Part shown: one piece after another, positions 35,601-43,518 of the stretch
How positions within the stretch are numbered: position 1 is the stretch's first letter
Layout: each line of letters begins with the position of its first letter
DNA from: Geothrix sp. 21YS21S-2
GTDB taxonomy: Bacteria; Acidobacteriota; Holophagae; Holophagales; Holophagaceae
Reading direction: 5' to 3'
DNA: 64,000 bases
Assembly: GCF_030846775.1 (NCBI RefSeq)
Contig: NZ_CP132910.1
Location: forward strand, 5,025,001-5,089,000
Position numbers and translations under genes: made by a program
Notes under the pieces: generated by a model
What the model saw: only the letters and a program-made list of their open reading frames with translations
Told to the model about the DNA's origin: nothing
Databases searched by the model: none

Positions 35601-35622
35601 GAATCGACTCCTCGGGGAAACG

Positions 35623-36615
35623 TCAGGGCATGATCAGGGCGCAGGCGGCCTGGTTGTAGCCGACGCCGGAGCCCACCAGCACGAGGCGGTCGCCGGAGCG
35701 GATCTTCTTCTTCTCGAGGGCGTCGTGCAGGGCCATGGGGATGCAGGCCGATCCCGTGTAGCCCCATTCCTCCATGATGGTGTGCGTCTTCTCCATGGGC
35801 AGGCCCAGGTTCTCCATGACCAGCTCGATGGAGCCCTTGCGCACCTGGGTGAAGACGATGAAGTCGATGTCGGGGATCGCGAAGCCGCAGTTGGCGGCCA
35901 GCTTGCGCACGACCCGGGGCCAGCCCTCGTGGTTGATCTCGGGGGGGTAGCGCTCGATCATCTTCACCATGGTGCGGCCGGCCTTGACCGATTCCACCGT
36001 GGCGGGCTCGTAGGTGCCGCCCGAATAGATGCCCCAGTGCTTGTGGTAGGCGCCGCCGGCCTGCGCCGCCGCGCCCAGGAAGCCGGGGCGGTCCGAGGCC
36101 ACCAGCACCGCCGCTCCCGCGCCGTCGCCGTAGAAGAAGCCCATGGGATCGCCCGCCTCGGTGAGCTTGTGCATGAGGTAGACGCCCACCACCAGGACCG
36201 TCTTGATCATCGGGTTGGCGGTGATCCAGCCCGCGCCCGTGGCCAGCGCCGTGGGGAAGGACGCGCAGGCGCAGCCGATGTCGAAGGTGCCGGCGTTCAC
36301 GGCGCCCAGCTTGTGCTGCAGCACCACGGAGGTGGCGGGGGTGATGTAGTCGGGCGAGTCGGTGCCCAGGATGATGAGGTCCACGTCCTCGGGCTTCAGG
36401 CCGGCGCGCTCAAGGGCCTGCTGGGCGGCGGGCAGCGCCAGGTCGGAGGTGGCCCAGTCCTCGGGCGCGTGCCAGCGGCACTGGATTCCGCTGGAGGCCT
36501 CCATCTTGTCGATGAACTCGGGGAGGTGGGCGAAGGTCTTGCGCAGCTCGTCGTTGTGCACCTTGATCCCAGGCAGATAGCAGCCTGTGGATGCGATGGT
36601 GGCGTATCGTTCCAT
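35623..36615 (-). CDS. KAS III-like (FabH-family) enzyme with altered catalytic triad
   Basis: A 330-residue thiolase-fold protein. The nucleophilic Cys117 is kept ('CACASF'), but the positions of the FabH His ('PHQAN') and Asn ('GNT') read 'FTQVRKGS' (Gln257) and 'WGYTGSA' (Tyr286). Without these, decarboxylative condensation is unlikely; simple acyl transfer from or to CoA is possible. ATG 36615 follows GGAGCTAGTG; the frame to 36708 is not coding. It heads the catabolic operon, and two candidate operators lie upstream. Confidence 0.8.
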   Translation of the reverse strand: MERYATIASTGCYLPGIKVHNDELRKTFAHLPEFIDKMEASSGIQCRWHAPEDWATSDLALPAAQQALERAGLKPEDVDLIILGTDSPDYITPATSVVLQHKLGAVNAGTFDIGCACASFPTALATGAGWITANPMIKTVLVVGVYLMHKLTEAGDPMGFFYGDGAGAAVLVASDRPGFLGAAAQAGGAYHKHWGIYSGGTYEPATVESVKAGRTMVKMIERYPPEINHEGWPRVVRKLAANCGFAIPDIDFIVFTQVRKGSIELVMENLGLPMEKTHTIMEEWGYTGSACIPMALHDALEKKKIRSGDRLVLVGSGVGYNQAACALIMP

Positions 36616-36734
36616 CACTAGCTCCTGTATAGGTTCTTGCGCGGGTCTGGTCCGGGCCGGTGACCACCTTCCATGAGCGAGTCGGCAGATCCTTTTCCGG
36701 CTCGCCATGCCTCCCCAAGGGAGGGGGCCTAAAG

Positions 36735-36752
36735 AAAACGAACGATTGGTTT
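36735..36752. promoter_or_regulatory. Candidate TetR-type operator A
   Basis: AAACGAACGATTGGTTT (36736-36752): arms AAACGAA and TTGGTTT (6 of 7 paired) around CGA. A 16-base identical core (AAAACGAACGATTGGT) recurs at 42748-42763. It lies 120 bases upstream of the KAS III-like gene, in the 353-base gap before the divergent hydrolase gene. Confidence 0.6.
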
Positions 36753-36797
36753 GCTTTGAAATTGTCTACCTATCAAAAAACCTGTCAAGCCAAAAGA

Positions 36798-36811
36798 TGA
36801 GAACTGAATCG
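36798..36811. promoter_or_regulatory. Candidate operator B, divergent promoter copy
   Basis: TGAGAACTGAATCG matches TGAGAACYGAWTC, seen also at 40321 and 40497. It lies in the AT-rich 353-base intergenic region (36616-36968) that must hold divergent promoters for the KAS III-like operon and the alpha/beta hydrolase gene. Confidence 0.55.
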
Positions 36812-36968
36812 TTTATTCTATATGTGTGTAAATAGGATACTTAACTCTTAAATGATACCAATTGTGTTTCTTTGCATGATGAGAGATCCAAGGGTTGCCC
36901 TGGACCTTCCAGCGGGGAGCATAATGCCGTATCCCCAAGACCCCGTGACAACCAGCAGGAGGATTCCG

Positions 36969-37766
36969 ATGCCACGCATCCGCATCAACGACATCCAGAT
37001 GTTCTACGAATTCCACGGGCCCGCGGACGGCGAGCTGGTGATCCTCAACAACGGGGTGTTCATGAACACCACGTCCTGGGCCTTCCAGCTGCCCGAGCTG
37101 GCGCGCCGGTACCGCGTGCTGACCTACGACATGCGCGGCCAGGGGCAGAGCGACCATCCCGGAGGGGAGTATTCCTTCGAGCTGCATGCGGACGACCTGG
37201 TGGCGCTCATGGACGCGCTGGACCTCGAGAAGGCGCACATGGTGGGGACGTCCTACGGCGGCGAACTGAACCTCATGATGGGCATCGCCTATCCCGAGCG
37301 CGTCCGCACCCTGACGATCATCGCGTCCGTTTCGCACAGCGACCCGATCTGCCGCGCGATCATCGACCGCTGGATCATCGCCGCCCGGCTCGGTGACGGC
37401 GCCGCCTTCTTCCGCCTCACCTTCCCGGACGTGTACGGCGAGCACTTCCTGACCCTGCACCCCGAGCTGATCCCCATGGCCGAGGAGCGCTACGCGACCC
37501 TCGACCTGCCCACGGCCGTGAGGCTGCTGGAGAGCTTCCAGCGCTTCGACGTCACCGCCGACCTGGGCCGCATCAAGGCCCCCGCCTGCATCGCGTCGGC
37601 GGAGAACGATGTGCTCAAGCCCAGGAAGTACGGCGAGATCATGCATCGGGGGATTGCCGGTTCGGAGTTCCATCTGGTTCCTGATTCCGGGCATGTGGTC
37701 GTGGTGGAGAAGGCGGCGGAGGTCAACAGCATCATCCTCGGCTTCCTGGCCAAGCATTCCGCCTGA
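36969..37766 (+). CDS. Alpha/beta hydrolase
   Basis: A 265-residue hydrolase. Nucleophile elbow 'GTSYGG' (Ser95), acid in 'SAENDVLKP' (near 217) and base in 'DSGHVVVVE' (near 242). ATG 36969 is preceded by AGGAGG; the frame to 36852 is the promoter region. It resembles 3-oxoadipate enol-lactonase and other C-C or ester hydrolases. Divergent from the catabolic operon and probably controlled from the same region. Substrate unknown; an ester or thioester of the imported acid is a reasonable guess. Confidence 0.85.
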   Translation: MPRIRINDIQMFYEFHGPADGELVILNNGVFMNTTSWAFQLPELARRYRVLTYDMRGQGQSDHPGGEYSFELHADDLVALMDALDLEKAHMVGTSYGGELNLMMGIAYPERVRTLTIIASVSHSDPICRAIIDRWIIAARLGDGAAFFRLTFPDVYGEHFLTLHPELIPMAEERYATLDLPTAVRLLESFQRFDVTADLGRIKAPACIASAENDVLKPRKYGEIMHRGIAGSEFHLVPDSGHVVVVEKAAEVNSIILGFLAKHSA

Positions 37767-39074
37767 TCAGATGTAGCCGAGCTTCTGCGCCTGCTCCGTG
37801 AGGGTGGCGCGGAAGTCGGGATGGGCGACGTTGATGAGCTCGTGCGTGCGCTCGCGCACGGTGCGGCCCCGGAGGCGGGCCACGCCGTGCTCGGTGACCA
37901 CGTGGTCCACGTAGGACCGGTGCAGGGTCACGGCGGAGCCTTCGGGGAGCATGGGCACGATGGTGGAGAGGGTGCCGCCCTTGGCGGTGCTGTAGCAGGC
38001 GATGATGCTCTTGCCCCTGCCGTCGATGCCGGCCACGGCGCCCTGGGCGGTGTCGGACTGGCCCCCGGTTCCCGAGTACTGGTTCACGCCGATGGACTCG
38101 CTGGCCACCTGGCCCGTGAAGTCCACGGAGATGCAGGTGTTCACGGACACCATCTTCGTGTTCTGCGCCACCACGGCGGGGTCGTTGACCCAGCGTCCGC
38201 GCTGGAAGTCCACGGCGACGTTGTCGTCGAGCCAGTCGTAGAGCTTGCGGGAGCCCATGGCGAAGGTCGTGACGAACTTCCCGGGCCTGAAGCCCTTCTT
38301 CAGGTTCGTGATCACGCCCTGCTCGTAGAGCTCCATCATGGAGTCCACGAACATCTCGGTGTGCACGCCCAGGTCCTTCTTGCCCTTGAGGGCCAGGGCC
38401 GCGGCGTTGGGGATGCCTCCGATGCCGAGCTGGATGGTGGAGCCGTCCTCCACCAGGTCGGCGATGTAGGCGCCGATGGCGTGGTCCGTGGCCGAGGGGT
38501 TCGGGGCGGGCAGTTCGGGCACTTCCTGGTCGTGTTCCACGAAGAAGTCCACCTGCGACACGTGGATCTGGGTGTCGCCCAGGGTGCGCGGGAGACGCGG
38601 GTTCACTTCGAGGACCACGGTGCTGGCGCGCTCGATGACGTCCTTCTCGTAGGTGAGGCCCAGGGACAGGGACACGAAGCCGTTCTTGTCCGGCGGGGTG
38701 CAGGTGCCGAAGAAGATGTCGGGCACGTGCGCGTGCATGCGGTCGCTGGCGGCGCGGTGGAGCATGTTGGGCACGTACGTGACCAGGCCCAGGCCCTTCT
38801 TCAGGGACTCCCGGGAGCCCGGCGCATGGAACCAGCTGGCCAGTTCGAAGTGGCCCTTCATCTCGGGCCGCATGTAGAAGTCGTACGGCTTGAGGGTGAG
38901 GCAGGAGAAGACCCGGACGTTCTCGACCCGGTCGGCCACGGTGTGGAACTTCGACATGCAGCCCTGGGGCTCGGAGGCGCACATGGCGACGATGACGTCG
39001 TTGTCCGAGCGGATATGGGTGACGGCCTCGTCCGCCGATACCCGTTTGCGGGCGTAGATTTCCTGATGGTTCAT
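37767..39074 (-). CDS. Acetyl-CoA hydrolase/transferase family CoA-transferase
   Basis: A 435-residue enzyme of the 4-hydroxybutyrate/acetate CoA-transferase group. The active-site Glu is in 'LGVHTEMFVDSMMEL', and 'QLGIGGIPNA' with 'GVNQYSGTGGQSD' bind CoA. GGAGG precedes ATG 39074. The stop codon abuts that of the convergent hydrolase gene (TGATCA). It could move CoA between acetate and the imported acid, offering a ligase-independent activation step. Confidence 0.9.
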   Translation of the reverse strand: MNHQEIYARKRVSADEAVTHIRSDNDVIVAMCASEPQGCMSKFHTVADRVENVRVFSCLTLKPYDFYMRPEMKGHFELASWFHAPGSRESLKKGLGLVTYVPNMLHRAASDRMHAHVPDIFFGTCTPPDKNGFVSLSLGLTYEKDVIERASTVVLEVNPRLPRTLGDTQIHVSQVDFFVEHDQEVPELPAPNPSATDHAIGAYIADLVEDGSTIQLGIGGIPNAAALALKGKKDLGVHTEMFVDSMMELYEQGVITNLKKGFRPGKFVTTFAMGSRKLYDWLDDNVAVDFQRGRWVNDPAVVAQNTKMVSVNTCISVDFTGQVASESIGVNQYSGTGGQSDTAQGAVAGIDGRGKSIIACYSTAKGGTLSTIVPMLPEGSAVTLHRSYVDHVVTEHGVARLRGRTVRERTHELINVAHPDFRATLTEQAQKLGYI

Positions 39075-39107
39075 GTAACCTCCATAAAAACTGATGTTTG
39101 AGTGGCC

Positions 39108-40280
39108 CTAGGCCAGGAAGTCGGAGAGTCCGCGGCTGAGGTAGCCGCCGACGCCGTCCACGAGGGTCCGCGCGTTGGCGGTGGACTCGTCGAAGGCGGT
39201 CTTGATTCCGAAGTAGTGGGCGATTCCCATGAGGTATTCGATGGCGGTGCCTTCGTCCACGCCGGGGGCGGTGGCGACGACGCGGTAGGGGGCGGGACGC
39301 TTGCGGTAGCCCGCGGCGAAGGCGCCGTAGTACTGCCGCACGGCCTGGGGCAGGATGAACTCGGCCTCCCGCACGATGTTGTAGCACCACTTGTCGATGT
39401 TGAGGTAGACGACCCAGAGCCAGAGTCCGCGGAGCTCAAGTTCGAGGGCATTGGGCGTTCCCGCATCCGGGTTCGCCAGGTTCCGGGAGATGAACGCGCG
39501 CACATCGTGGCCGACCCGCTCGATGAGCTCGGCGTAGAACGTCTCCTTGGATTCGAAATAGGTGTAGAAGGCCCCCACCGACAGGCCGGCGCCGCCGGTC
39601 ACCTCGTGGATGTTGGTCTCGAAGAAGCCCTTCTCCCCGAACAGCCTCCGGCCCGAGCGCAGGAGCCGGTCCCGGGCCGTCTCCTCCTGGGGGAGGGGCA
39701 GGGGCGTGGCGGAGCCGCCGAAGACCTTGGCGGGGTCGAAGGTGAGGCCCCGGAAGAGGCCGTCGGTGAGGATGTCGCAGGTGGACTGGACGTCCACCGG
39801 CGCGTGGCCGAAGGCCCGGGCGATGGCGCAGAACCGGAGGCCGCCCAGGGCGTAGAGGTACTCGGGCACCCCGATCTCCCGGCCCAGGCTCGAGCTGAGG
39901 GCGTGGATGTAGATGACGGAGAGGCGCCTCTCGTACTCGATGTGGCGGTACTGCCCCTCGCGGAAGACCGAGATGAGGTCGGGGTGCTCCTCGGAGAAAC
40001 GGATGATGGTCTCGGCGAAGTTGCGGATGCGCTCCCGGGGCGTGCTGCCCCGGACGCTGTCCACCGCCTCCCGCACCTGGTCCAGGACCCGCCCGAGGAT
40101 GACCTTGAAGAGGGCCTCCTTGGTGTCGAAGTAGCGGTAGAAGACGCCGTTGGAAAGTCCTGCCGCGCGGCAGATCTCGGCCACGGACACGGTGCCGTAC
40201 CACTTCTTGGAAAAGAGGAGCACCGCTGCCGCCACCAGGCGCTCCTCGGTCCCCGGCTTCCCCCGGCTCTCTGTCTTCAT
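39108..40280 (-). CDS. Tandem TetR regulator (two TetR units in one polypeptide)
   Basis: A 390-residue protein with two full TetR modules. Unit 1: HTH at about 13-60 ('VSVAEICRAAGLSNGVFYRY' at 31-50), ligand domain to about 185. Unit 2: HTH at about 203-250 ('IHEVTGGAGLSVGAFYTYF' at 224-242), ligand domain to 388. A Pro-rich linker (190-200) joins them. GGAG precedes ATG 40280. A normal TetR is about 200 residues and dimerises; here one chain could fold as a pseudo-dimer. A candidate operator lies 41 bases upstream, so autoregulation is likely. Confidence 0.88.
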   Translation of the reverse strand: MKTESRGKPGTEERLVAAAVLLFSKKWYGTVSVAEICRAAGLSNGVFYRYFDTKEALFKVILGRVLDQVREAVDSVRGSTPRERIRNFAETIIRFSEEHPDLISVFREGQYRHIEYERRLSVIYIHALSSSLGREIGVPEYLYALGGLRFCAIARAFGHAPVDVQSTCDILTDGLFRGLTFDPAKVFGGSATPLPLPQEETARDRLLRSGRRLFGEKGFFETNIHEVTGGAGLSVGAFYTYFESKETFYAELIERVGHDVRAFISRNLANPDAGTPNALELELRGLWLWVVYLNIDKWCYNIVREAEFILPQAVRQYYGAFAAGYRKRPAPYRVVATAPGVDEGTAIEYLMGIAHYFGIKTAFDESTANARTLVDGVGGYLSRGLSDFLA

Positions 40281-40320
40281 GCCTCGCTCCTTCATCCAGC
40301 CAAGCACCAGGGGTTGAAAA

Positions 40321-40334
40321 TGAGAACTGATTCG
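40321..40334. promoter_or_regulatory. Candidate operator B, tandem TetR promoter copy
   Basis: TGAGAACTGATTCG, with the inner inverted repeat GAA-CTGA-TTC. It is 40 bases upstream of the tandem TetR start codon and next to an AT-rich stretch (TATTTTAAAAAATATAAA), the likely promoter. Two further copies occur at 36798 and 40497. Confidence 0.65.
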
Positions 40335-40496
40335 GTATTTTAAAAAATATAAACTCCACCATTCCCCCACGCAAGCGAAAAGGCATGGGATATCTTTCTG
40401 CTCATAATTCAGCATTTGGAGCCTTACTCCCCAGGATTGCAAGGGGTGAGCCTGCTGGTCCCCCTTGACGAATGGTCCCGAACGGCGTAATTGAAA

Positions 40497-40510
40497 TGAG
40501 AACCGATTCA
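40497..40510. promoter_or_regulatory. Candidate operator B, second KAS III promoter copy
   Basis: TGAGAACCGATTCA, the most symmetric copy (TGA...TCA outside, GAA-CCGA-TTC inside). It ends 17 bases before ATG 40528, so a bound repressor would cover the ribosome site or start of transcription. Confidence 0.65.
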
Positions 40511-40527
40511 CTTCTTTGGAGACCCTA

Positions 40528-41541
40528 ATGCATGTAGGCATCATCGGGCACGGGACCTGGCTTCCCGAGGGCAAGTTGACCGCTGCGGACCTCTCCGCCG
40601 CCACCGGCATCCCCGAACCCGTCATCGCGCTCAAGTTCGGCGTGAAGGAGAAACCGGTGGCGGGCCCGGGCGAGACCACGGCCTTCATGGGCCTGGCCGC
40701 CGCGCGCAAGGCCCTGGACCAGGCCGGCGTCGCGGGCGGGGACGTGGATCTGGTGATCTGGTGCGGCGCCCAGCACAAGGACTACCCCTGCTGGCTGGCC
40801 GGGCTCTACGTGGCCAACCAGATCGGCGCGAAGAAGGCCTGGAGCTTCGACATGGAGGCCATGTGCGGCTCCATGATGGCGGCCCTCGACGTGGCCAAGG
40901 CCCTGATGTTCAGCCACCCGGAGCTGCAGACGGTCCTGCTGGTGTCGGGCTACCGCAACAACGACCTCATCGACCTCGACGTTCCCGCCACCCGCTTCAT
41001 GCTGGACATCGGCTCGGGCGGCTCGGCCGTGGTGCTGCGCAAGAACGCGGGCCGGAACGCCGTGCTGGCCTCGGCCTTCCGCGGCGACGGCTCCCTGTCC
41101 GAGATGTGCGTGGTGCCGGCCCTGGGCAGCCGCGAGTGGCCCCCCGCGGCCGGGGACCTGGAGCGCGCCCACTTCGTGGTTCCCGACGAGGAGGCCTTCA
41201 AGGCCAAGCTCGGCGAGGTCACGATGCCCAACTTCTACACCGTGATCCGCGAGTCGATGAAGCTCTCCGGATTCCAGGAGGACGCCATCGACTACCTGGC
41301 CATCCTGCACTTCAAGCGCAGCGCCCACGACGCCGTGCTTGCAGAGCTGGGCCTGGGCCAGGAACAGACCACGTACCTCGACGAATACGGCCACATCGGC
41401 CAGAACGACCAGGTGCTCTCGCTCGAACTGGGCCTGAAGGCCGGGAAGATCAAGGACGGATCGAAGATCGTCTTCGTGGGCGCGGGCCTGGGCTTCGTCT
41501 GGGCCTCGACGGTCATCCAGTGGGGCCCCTACTCCGAATAA
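40528..41541 (+). CDS. KAS III-like (FabH-family) enzyme 2
   Basis: A 337-residue thiolase-fold protein of a different branch from the one at 35623. Nucleophile Cys113 ('MEAMCGSMMAAL'); a His is present at 261 ('LAILHFKRSAH') and the Asn position reads 'YGHIGQND' (His289). ATG 40528 has GGAG seven bases upstream; the longer frame is not needed. It may condense an acyl-CoA with another thioester, or act as an acyl transferase. It faces the tandem TetR gene, sharing its regulatory region. Confidence 0.8.
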   Translation: MHVGIIGHGTWLPEGKLTAADLSAATGIPEPVIALKFGVKEKPVAGPGETTAFMGLAAARKALDQAGVAGGDVDLVIWCGAQHKDYPCWLAGLYVANQIGAKKAWSFDMEAMCGSMMAALDVAKALMFSHPELQTVLLVSGYRNNDLIDLDVPATRFMLDIGSGGSAVVLRKNAGRNAVLASAFRGDGSLSEMCVVPALGSREWPPAAGDLERAHFVVPDEEAFKAKLGEVTMPNFYTVIRESMKLSGFQEDAIDYLAILHFKRSAHDAVLAELGLGQEQTTYLDEYGHIGQNDQVLSLELGLKAGKIKDGSKIVFVGAGLGFVWASTVIQWGPYSE

Positions 41542-41555
41542 GACCGGACCCTGAT

Positions 41556-41702
41556 CCCCTTCATCCCAGGCATCGGCGTCCATCCTGTTCCCGCAGGGCC
41601 GAAGCCGCGATGGGTCGGCTCATGCGCGCAACCCGCGCTCCGGCCCATCCCGGCTTTGGCCCTGCGGGAACAGGATGAACGCCGATGCAAGGGATGAACG
41701 GG
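41556..41702. repeat. 147-base long inverted repeat (palindromic element)
   Basis: Arms 41556-41618 and 41640-41702 are complementary at 56 of 63 positions by my alignment, around a 21-base loop. It fills the gap between two convergent genes. The outer 30 bases of each arm match another intergenic copy at 57478-57510 (pattern CCC.TT.ATCCC....ATC.GCGT..ATCC). This is the build of a REP-like or miniature palindromic element; it would also block transcription both ways. Confidence 0.8.
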
Positions 41703-41718
41703 ACAGGGAATCATGACC

Positions 41719-41759
41719 GGATTCCCGGAGAGCAGGAGCCAACCCCTCTCCGGGAATCC
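41719..41759. terminator. 14-bp perfect stem-loop
   Basis: GGATTCCCGGAGAG (41719-41732) pairs exactly with 41746-41759 around a 13-base loop. No T-run follows. It lies between the long inverted repeat and the end of the hydrolase gene, so it may be its terminator or part of the same repeat unit. Confidence 0.55.
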
Positions 41760-41813
41760 CCGCCGGCGATCGCCCCTGGCTTGGCCATGGACCGTCGCCG
41801 GCGGCTTGGGAAA

Positions 41814-42722
41814 TCAGGCCTCCAGGGCCTTGGCCAGCGCGTCCAGGAAGCGGCGGGGGGCTTCGGACTGGGGCACGTGGCCGCAGCGCTCGACGGGGAA
41901 GAGCCGGGAGTCGGGGAGGACCGCCTGCATGCGGGCGGCATACTCCAGAGGCATGAGGGCGTCGGCGGTGCCCCACACCATGCGGACGGGGACCTGGAGG
42001 GTGCGGAGCTGGTCCTCGGTCATGAGCCAGGGGGCCATGGTGGCGAAGGTTCCCGCGAATCGGGCGAGGCTGCTGGTTCGGGCCTGGCGGATCATGTCGT
42101 CCAGGACGGTGTCAGGGACGGGGGGGTTGGACGGATCCCGCAGCTGGGCCATGGTCTCCCGGGCCTCCTGGCGCGTGGTGGGCAGGAGGTTCACGGGCTT
42201 GCCGGAGCCCGGCAGGGAGCCGCCGTTCACGGCCACGACCTTCTCCACCAGGCCGGGCAGGCGCTGGGCCATGACCATGGCCATCCAGGCGCCCAGGGAA
42301 TTGCCCACGAGGGTCGCCTTGCGGCCCTGGCACGCGTTCTCCAGCACCGCCTCCAGGCCGGCGACGATGACGGCGGTGTCGATGGGGCCCGCCGCGGGGG
42401 CGCTCTGGCCGTGCCCGGCCAGGTCGGGGATGAGGAGGGTGTGGTCCTTCAGGAGGGCCGGGGCCACCTTGGCCCAGGTACCCGCGTGGTCGCCCGCGCC
42501 GTGGATCAGGACGAGCAGGGGGCCGTTGCCCCCGAGGAAGGCGTTCTGGGGCCCGGAGGGGGAGGGGATGGCGATCTGGACCAGGCCCAGGCGCTTCAAG
42601 GTCCGACGCATGGCCCAGGCGAAGACCCGCAGCGGGCGCTTGGCGATAAGCCACGCGGACAGCCCGGCTGCAGCCAGGAGGAGGACCGCCACCCCGGTCA
42701 ACGCGATTCCGAGCTTGCTCAT
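41814..42722 (-). CDS. Membrane-anchored alpha/beta hydrolase
   Basis: A 302-residue hydrolase with an N-terminal membrane segment (about 5-27). Oxyanion 'LIHGAGDHAGTW', nucleophile 'GNSLGAW' (Ser near 135), acid 'WGTADALMP' and base 'CGHVPQSE'. ATG 42722 is chosen over 42725 and 42749 by its spacing from GGGAGA. Candidate operator A lies 26 bases upstream. It resembles esterases and lipases that release acids at the membrane, which would feed the CoA-ligase route; this is inference. Confidence 0.85.
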   Translation of the reverse strand: MSKLGIALTGVAVLLLAAAGLSAWLIAKRPLRVFAWAMRRTLKRLGLVQIAIPSPSGPQNAFLGGNGPLLVLIHGAGDHAGTWAKVAPALLKDHTLLIPDLAGHGQSAPAAGPIDTAVIVAGLEAVLENACQGRKATLVGNSLGAWMAMVMAQRLPGLVEKVVAVNGGSLPGSGKPVNLLPTTRQEARETMAQLRDPSNPPVPDTVLDDMIRQARTSSLARFAGTFATMAPWLMTEDQLRTLQVPVRMVWGTADALMPLEYAARMQAVLPDSRLFPVERCGHVPQSEAPRRFLDALAKALEA

Positions 42723-42747
42723 CATTTCTCCCGGCGGGCAGAACAAC

Positions 42748-42765
42748 AAAACGAACGATTGGTAT
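42748..42765. promoter_or_regulatory. Candidate TetR-type operator A, second copy
   Basis: AAAACGAACGATTGGTAT shares 16 identical bases with 36735-36750. It is directly upstream of the membrane hydrolase gene and 70 bases downstream of the single-unit TetR gene, whose product is the obvious candidate binder. Confidence 0.65.
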
Positions 42766-42833
42766 GTGACTGGTTGGGACGATGGTACGCTCCGCCCGAG
42801 GGACCTGTCAACGCGGTTCCTCGCCGCCGGCGT

Positions 42834-43487
42834 TCACGCCTTGCGGACCTTCGCAGCCTTGCCGGGGGCGGGCCTGAGCATGCCCTTGCGGAGGATCCCG
42901 GCCATCTCCCGCAGCGCCACGGAGGTCGGCAGCCCGAACTGTTCCGGGACCCCGAACAGGATCTCCACGGCGAAGTACTGCAGGAAGATGCGGCTGGCCA
43001 TCATGAGGGCGGTCCTGGGCTCGAAGCCGGGCGCCATGCGCTCTTTCAGGGCGTCCCCGGGATACCTGGCCTCCAGGAACCTGGCGAAGCGCCCGGACAT
43101 CTCGCTGTAGAACTTCCGGATGTGGTTCCCTTCGAACTCCACCACGTCGACATAGATCAGGGCCACATACTGCCGGTGGTCCCGGATGGTCTGCTCGGCG
43201 GCCCGGGCCAGGGCCTCCATGTCGTCGGGGAAGGCGCCGGCGGCCAGGGCCTTGTTGAACGGGAGTTCCGGATCGTCGATGTCCTCCCAGTACTGGGCCA
43301 GGAGGGTCGTGAAGAGGGTCTCCTTGTCGGGGAAGTGGTGGTACACGTTCCCGGTGGAAAGGCCCGCCTCGGTGGCGATCTCCCGGATGCTGGTGCCGCG
43401 GTAGCCCTGCCTGGAGAAGAGGTGGAGAGCCGCCTGGAGGATGGCCACCTGGCTGCGTTCCGACTTTTCACCCTGGGTCAGTCTCAT
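42834..43487 (-). CDS. TetR family transcriptional regulator
   Basis: A 217-residue regulator. The HTH is at about 15-60 ('TSIREIATEAGLSTGNVYHHF'-type pattern, shown here without the full string: TSIREIATEAGLS, then GNVYHHF). The ligand domain follows with aromatic and Met residues. ATG 43487 gives the normal start. Placed upstream of the hydrolase gene and near operator A, it probably represses that gene and the KAS III-like operon until an acyl-CoA or acid binds. Confidence 0.85.
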   Translation of the reverse strand: MRLTQGEKSERSQVAILQAALHLFSRQGYRGTSIREIATEAGLSTGNVYHHFPDKETLFTTLLAQYWEDIDDPELPFNKALAAGAFPDDMEALARAAEQTIRDHRQYVALIYVDVVEFEGNHIRKFYSEMSGRFARFLEARYPGDALKERMAPGFEPRTALMMASRIFLQYFAVEILFGVPEQFGLPTSVALREMAGILRKGMLRPAPGKAAKVRKA

Positions 43488-43518
43488 TCTTCCAGGGTAG
43501 GGGTCCGGCCGGGGCCGG

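Noticed and set aside
25823-42722. Ole-type hydrocarbon or beta-lactone cluster (KAS III, hydrolase, ligase)
   Set aside because: OleD-type reductase is absent, the genes are dispersed, and the KAS III-like enzymes lack the OleA catalytic residues.
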